64,000 bases of DNA, taken from assembly GCA_041397525.1 (NCBI GenBank), contig JAWKWL010000004.1:186001-250000 (forward strand), in the 5' to 3' direction. The position numbers were made by a program, and so were the translations under genes. Source of the stretch: BOKV01 sp041397525 (lineage in GTDB: Bacteria; Pseudomonadota; Alphaproteobacteria; Rhizobiales; Rhizobiaceae). Position 1 is the first letter of the stretch. Each line of letters begins with the position of its first letter. Under the pieces are notes generated by a model, which was not told the origin of the DNA, ran no database searches, and saw only the letters and a list, made by a program, of their open reading frames with translations. This document shows positions 61,751-64,000 of this stretch, piece after piece.

Positions 61751-63334
61751 ATGTCAAAAGAACTTGAATTCCTGAGCCGCCAGGTTGCGTTCGGCAAACT
61801 GGATCGCCGCGCATTTCTGGGACGCGCTTCAGCGCTTGGTGTAAGCGCTGTCTTTGCAAACAGCCTGCTTTCCAGTTCGGTTCTGGCCGCGGGTCCGATC
61901 AAGGGCGGGATCATGAAAGTCGGCAGTTCCGGCGGTGAATCCACCAACAGCCTTGACCCGGCAACCTATGCCTCGGCTGTCCCGTTCCTGAACGGCAAGC
62001 AGTTCGGCGACACGCTGGTGGATGTGAAGCCGGACAATTCCATCGAATACCGTCTGGCGACTGAAGTTGGATCATCACCGGACGCGAAGGTATGGACCTT
62101 CAAGATCCGCAAGGATGTCGAGTTCCACAACGGCAAGACCATGACGCCTGCCGACGTGCTGGCTACCATGGAGCGCCATTCGGACGAGAATTCAAAGTCC
62201 GGCGCGCTTGGTGTGATGAAGGGCATCGAAAGCATGAAGGTTGATGGTGATGACTTCATCGTTACCCTCAAGGACGCAAACGCTGACCTTCCCTATCTGA
62301 TGGCCGACTACCACCTGATCATCCAGCCCAATGGCGGCAAGGACGATCCGGGCGCAGGCATCGGCACCGGTCCGTACATGACCAAGGTCAATGAACCGGG
62401 TGTTCGCCACGTCTACGAAAAATTTGCGAACTACTGGGACAACACACGGGGTCATGCTGACCAGGTGGAAATCCTCGTAATCAATGATGACACGGCGCGC
62501 GTTGCGGCGCTGCAGTCCGGTCAAGTGCACATGAGCGAGCGCGTTCCGCCGAAGATCGTGGAACTCGTGAAGCGCATTCCAGGCGCACAGGTGAAGTCGG
62601 CACCAGGCCGTGGCCATTACGTGTTCATCATGCATTGCAACACGGCACCTTTCGACACCCAGGACCTGCGCATGGCATTGAAATATGCCATCGACCGCCA
62701 GGAAATGGTCGACAAGATCCTGTTCGGATATGGCTCGAAGGGCAATGACGTTCCCGTCAATGCCGCTTATCCGTATTTCGAGCCAATGGAACAGCGCGAA
62801 TACGATCCGGACAAGGCGGCCTTCCACTTCAAGAAGTCCGGTCATGACGGTCCGGTTGTGCTGCGTACCGCGGACGGCTCCTTCCCGGGTGCGGTGGACG
62901 CTTCACAGCTCTTCCAGGCAAGTGCGGCGAAAGCCGGCATCCAGCTGGAAGTCAAGCGCGAACCCAATGACGGTTATTGGTCCGAAGTCTGGAACAAGCA
63001 GCCGTTCTGCACATCCTACTGGGGCGGCCGCCCGACGCAGGACCAGATGTATTCGACCGCCTATCTGTCGACTGCTGACTGGAACGACACGAAGTTCTTC
63101 AACGAGAAATTCGACCAGATGCTGTTTGCAGCGCGTGCGGAACTGGATGACGCCAAGCGCAAGCAGATCTATGCGGACATGGGAACCATCATCCACAATG
63201 AAGGCGGCCTGATCTGCCCGATGTTCAACGACTGGGTTGAAGCCATCTCCGACAAGGTCGAAGGCTGGGAGGTCGACGCCAACCAGACCATGATGAACGG
63301 TCTTGCCCCTATCAAGTGCTGGCTCAAGGCCTGA
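61751..63334 (+). CDS. ABC transporter substrate-binding protein, peptide/nickel family
   Basis: The 527-residue family 5 extracellular solute-binding protein has a twin-arginine signal (LDRRAFLGRASALGVSA, Arg19-Arg20; cleavage probably after VLAA) and would be exported by Tat. Family patterns include TFKIRKDVEFHNGKTMTPADV and LRMALKYAIDRQEMVDKILFG. Related proteins bind peptides, but some bind small quaternary amines or opines. AGGGAGAAG precedes the ATG. The 150-base gap upstream has a T-run at about 61650 and probably its own promoter. A permease gene follows 23 bases later. Confidence 0.9.
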   Translation: MSKELEFLSRQVAFGKLDRRAFLGRASALGVSAVFANSLLSSSVLAAGPIKGGIMKVGSSGGESTNSLDPATYASAVPFLNGKQFGDTLVDVKPDNSIEYRLATEVGSSPDAKVWTFKIRKDVEFHNGKTMTPADVLATMERHSDENSKSGALGVMKGIESMKVDGDDFIVTLKDANADLPYLMADYHLIIQPNGGKDDPGAGIGTGPYMTKVNEPGVRHVYEKFANYWDNTRGHADQVEILVINDDTARVAALQSGQVHMSERVPPKIVELVKRIPGAQVKSAPGRGHYVFIMHCNTAPFDTQDLRMALKYAIDRQEMVDKILFGYGSKGNDVPVNAAYPYFEPMEQREYDPDKAAFHFKKSGHDGPVVLRTADGSFPGAVDASQLFQASAAKAGIQLEVKREPNDGYWSEVWNKQPFCTSYWGGRPTQDQMYSTAYLSTADWNDTKFFNEKFDQMLFAARAELDDAKRKQIYADMGTIIHNEGGLICPMFNDWVEAISDKVEGWEVDANQTMMNGLAPIKCWLKA

Positions 63335-63357
63335 TCTGAAAAAGGGGGAAACCCGCC

Positions 63358-64000
63358 ATGGGTAGTTCCATCCTGAAACTGTTGGCCCAGCGAATTTCGC
63401 TGGGCCTTCTTCTCCTGCTCGCCGTCTCGGTACTGATATTTGCAGGAACGCAAATCCTTCCCGGCGATGTTGCCCAGTCCATTCTGGGGCAATCTGCAAC
63501 GCCTGAAGCCCTTGCCAATCTGAGACGCGACCTCGGGCTCAACGATCCGGCCTATGTCCGTTATTTCAATTGGCTTGGCGGTGTATTGACCGGCGATCTT
63601 GGGACTGCGCTGACAAATGGAGCCGATATTTCCAGCTCCATCGGCAAACGGCTTTTCAACACGGTCTTTCTGGCTTCCGTCGCAGCCGTGGTCTCGGTGC
63701 CGCTGGCCATCCTTCTTGGCCTTCTCGCGGTGCGCTATCGCAATCGCTGGCCCGACAAGCTGATTTCCGGTGCCACGCTGGCCTCGATCTCGCTGCCGGA
63801 ATTCTTCATCGGCTATCTGCTGATCTACTTCGTTGCGGTCAAGCTCGGCTGGTTCCCATCGGTCTCGACCGTTTATGACGGCATGGGGTTTGCTGACCGG
63901 TTGAAGGCGGTGGCGCTGCCAGCAGCCACGCTCACGCTGGTTGTGCTTGCCCACATGATGCGCATGACGCGCGCTGCCATTCTCAATGTCATGCAGTCAG
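63358..64000 (+). CDS. DppB-type ABC transporter permease, cut by the right window edge
   Basis: The frame is open for 214 codons from ATG 63358 to the end of the window. GGGGGA precedes the start. The N-terminus (MGSSILKLLAQRISLGLLLL) and the block LRRDLGLNDPAYVRYFNWLGG are typical of the DppB/OppB family, with hydrophobic helices at about 12-34, 99-125 and 134-160. The segment LAHMMRMTRAAILNVMQS begins the conserved EAA-like loop. It should be followed outside the window by a DppC-type permease and ATPases. Confidence 0.9.
   Translation, partial: MGSSILKLLAQRISLGLLLLLAVSVLIFAGTQILPGDVAQSILGQSATPEALANLRRDLGLNDPAYVRYFNWLGGVLTGDLGTALTNGADISSSIGKRLFNTVFLASVAAVVSVPLAILLGLLAVRYRNRWPDKLISGATLASISLPEFFIGYLLIYFVAVKLGWFPSVSTVYDGMGFADRLKAVALPAATLTLVVLAHMMRMTRAAILNVMQS

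Noticed and set aside
1..64000. CRISPR arrays, tRNA or rRNA genes, transposases and integrases
   Set aside because: No spaced direct repeats, no cloverleaf with a TTCGA arm outside coding genes, and no recombinase motifs were found on either strand.

Overview
The window is 64 kb of an alphaproteobacterial chromosome, almost certainly of the order Hyphomicrobiales (Rhizobiales). The signs are an ExoR homologue, a PopZ/DUF2497 protein beside valS, a DUF1127 micro-protein, a fused SecDF, and the order pcm-surE-serS-tatCBA-scpBA-nagZ-SPOR-argS-dgt-erpA. Coding DNA is GC-rich and tightly packed, with many 4-base ATGA overlaps. No tRNA, rRNA, CRISPR array, transposase or replication origin was seen.

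Left edge (1-1250): a small accessory patch. It holds two unrecognised minus-strand genes, the first cut by the window edge, and a very AT-rich 128-residue membrane protein that looks foreign. A DUF1127 micro-protein and a terminator separate this patch from the core genome.

Core block 1 (2036-11409): trmFO is translationally coupled to a dienoyl-CoA isomerase-like crotonase. A minus-strand run follows: DUF985 cupin, sterol-desaturase-family membrane hydroxylase, small membrane protein, then yajC-secDF with homologues of the human complex I assembly factors NDUFAF3 and NDUFAF6. A DUF815 AAA+ ATPase diverges from yajC.

Core block 2 (11484-29676): a LysM/LytM lipoprotein with a degenerate active site, pcm, surE, serS, tatC-tatB-tatA, then a TadG-like von Willebrand protein and an orphan ABC ATPase inserted before scpB-scpA-nagZ, the SPOR protein, argS, dgt and divergent erpA.

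Core block 3 (29699-46493): NCS2 nucleobase permease, exonuclease III, a small secreted Cys-rich protein, an ArsC-like reductase, exoR, a methyltransferase, PPK2, a FadL-like porin, valS, a GATase, PopZ, DUF2189, a lipase-like hydrolase and a YcbB-type L,D-transpeptidase.

Catabolic region (46765-64000): a GMC oxidoreductase coupled to an enolase-superfamily protein, a class II aldolase/adducin protein, then a cluster that reads as gamma-butyrobetaine/carnitine catabolism. It contains a CdhR-like GlxA-family regulator, a divergent BKACE (dehydrocarnitine cleavage) enzyme, L-carnitine dehydrogenase fused to a thioesterase, an SDR, an acyl-CoA dehydrogenase, a DUF2161 nuclease-fold protein, an NDP-forming acyl-CoA ligase, a CaiD-like hydratase, a CocE/NonD hydrolase and the start of a peptide-type ABC importer. 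The proposed flow is import, CoA activation, desaturation, hydration to carnitinyl-CoA, release of carnitine, oxidation to 3-dehydrocarnitine, cleavage with acetyl-CoA to betainyl-CoA plus acetoacetate, and thioester hydrolysis to glycine betaine. Individual families are well supported; the assembled pathway and substrates are inference.
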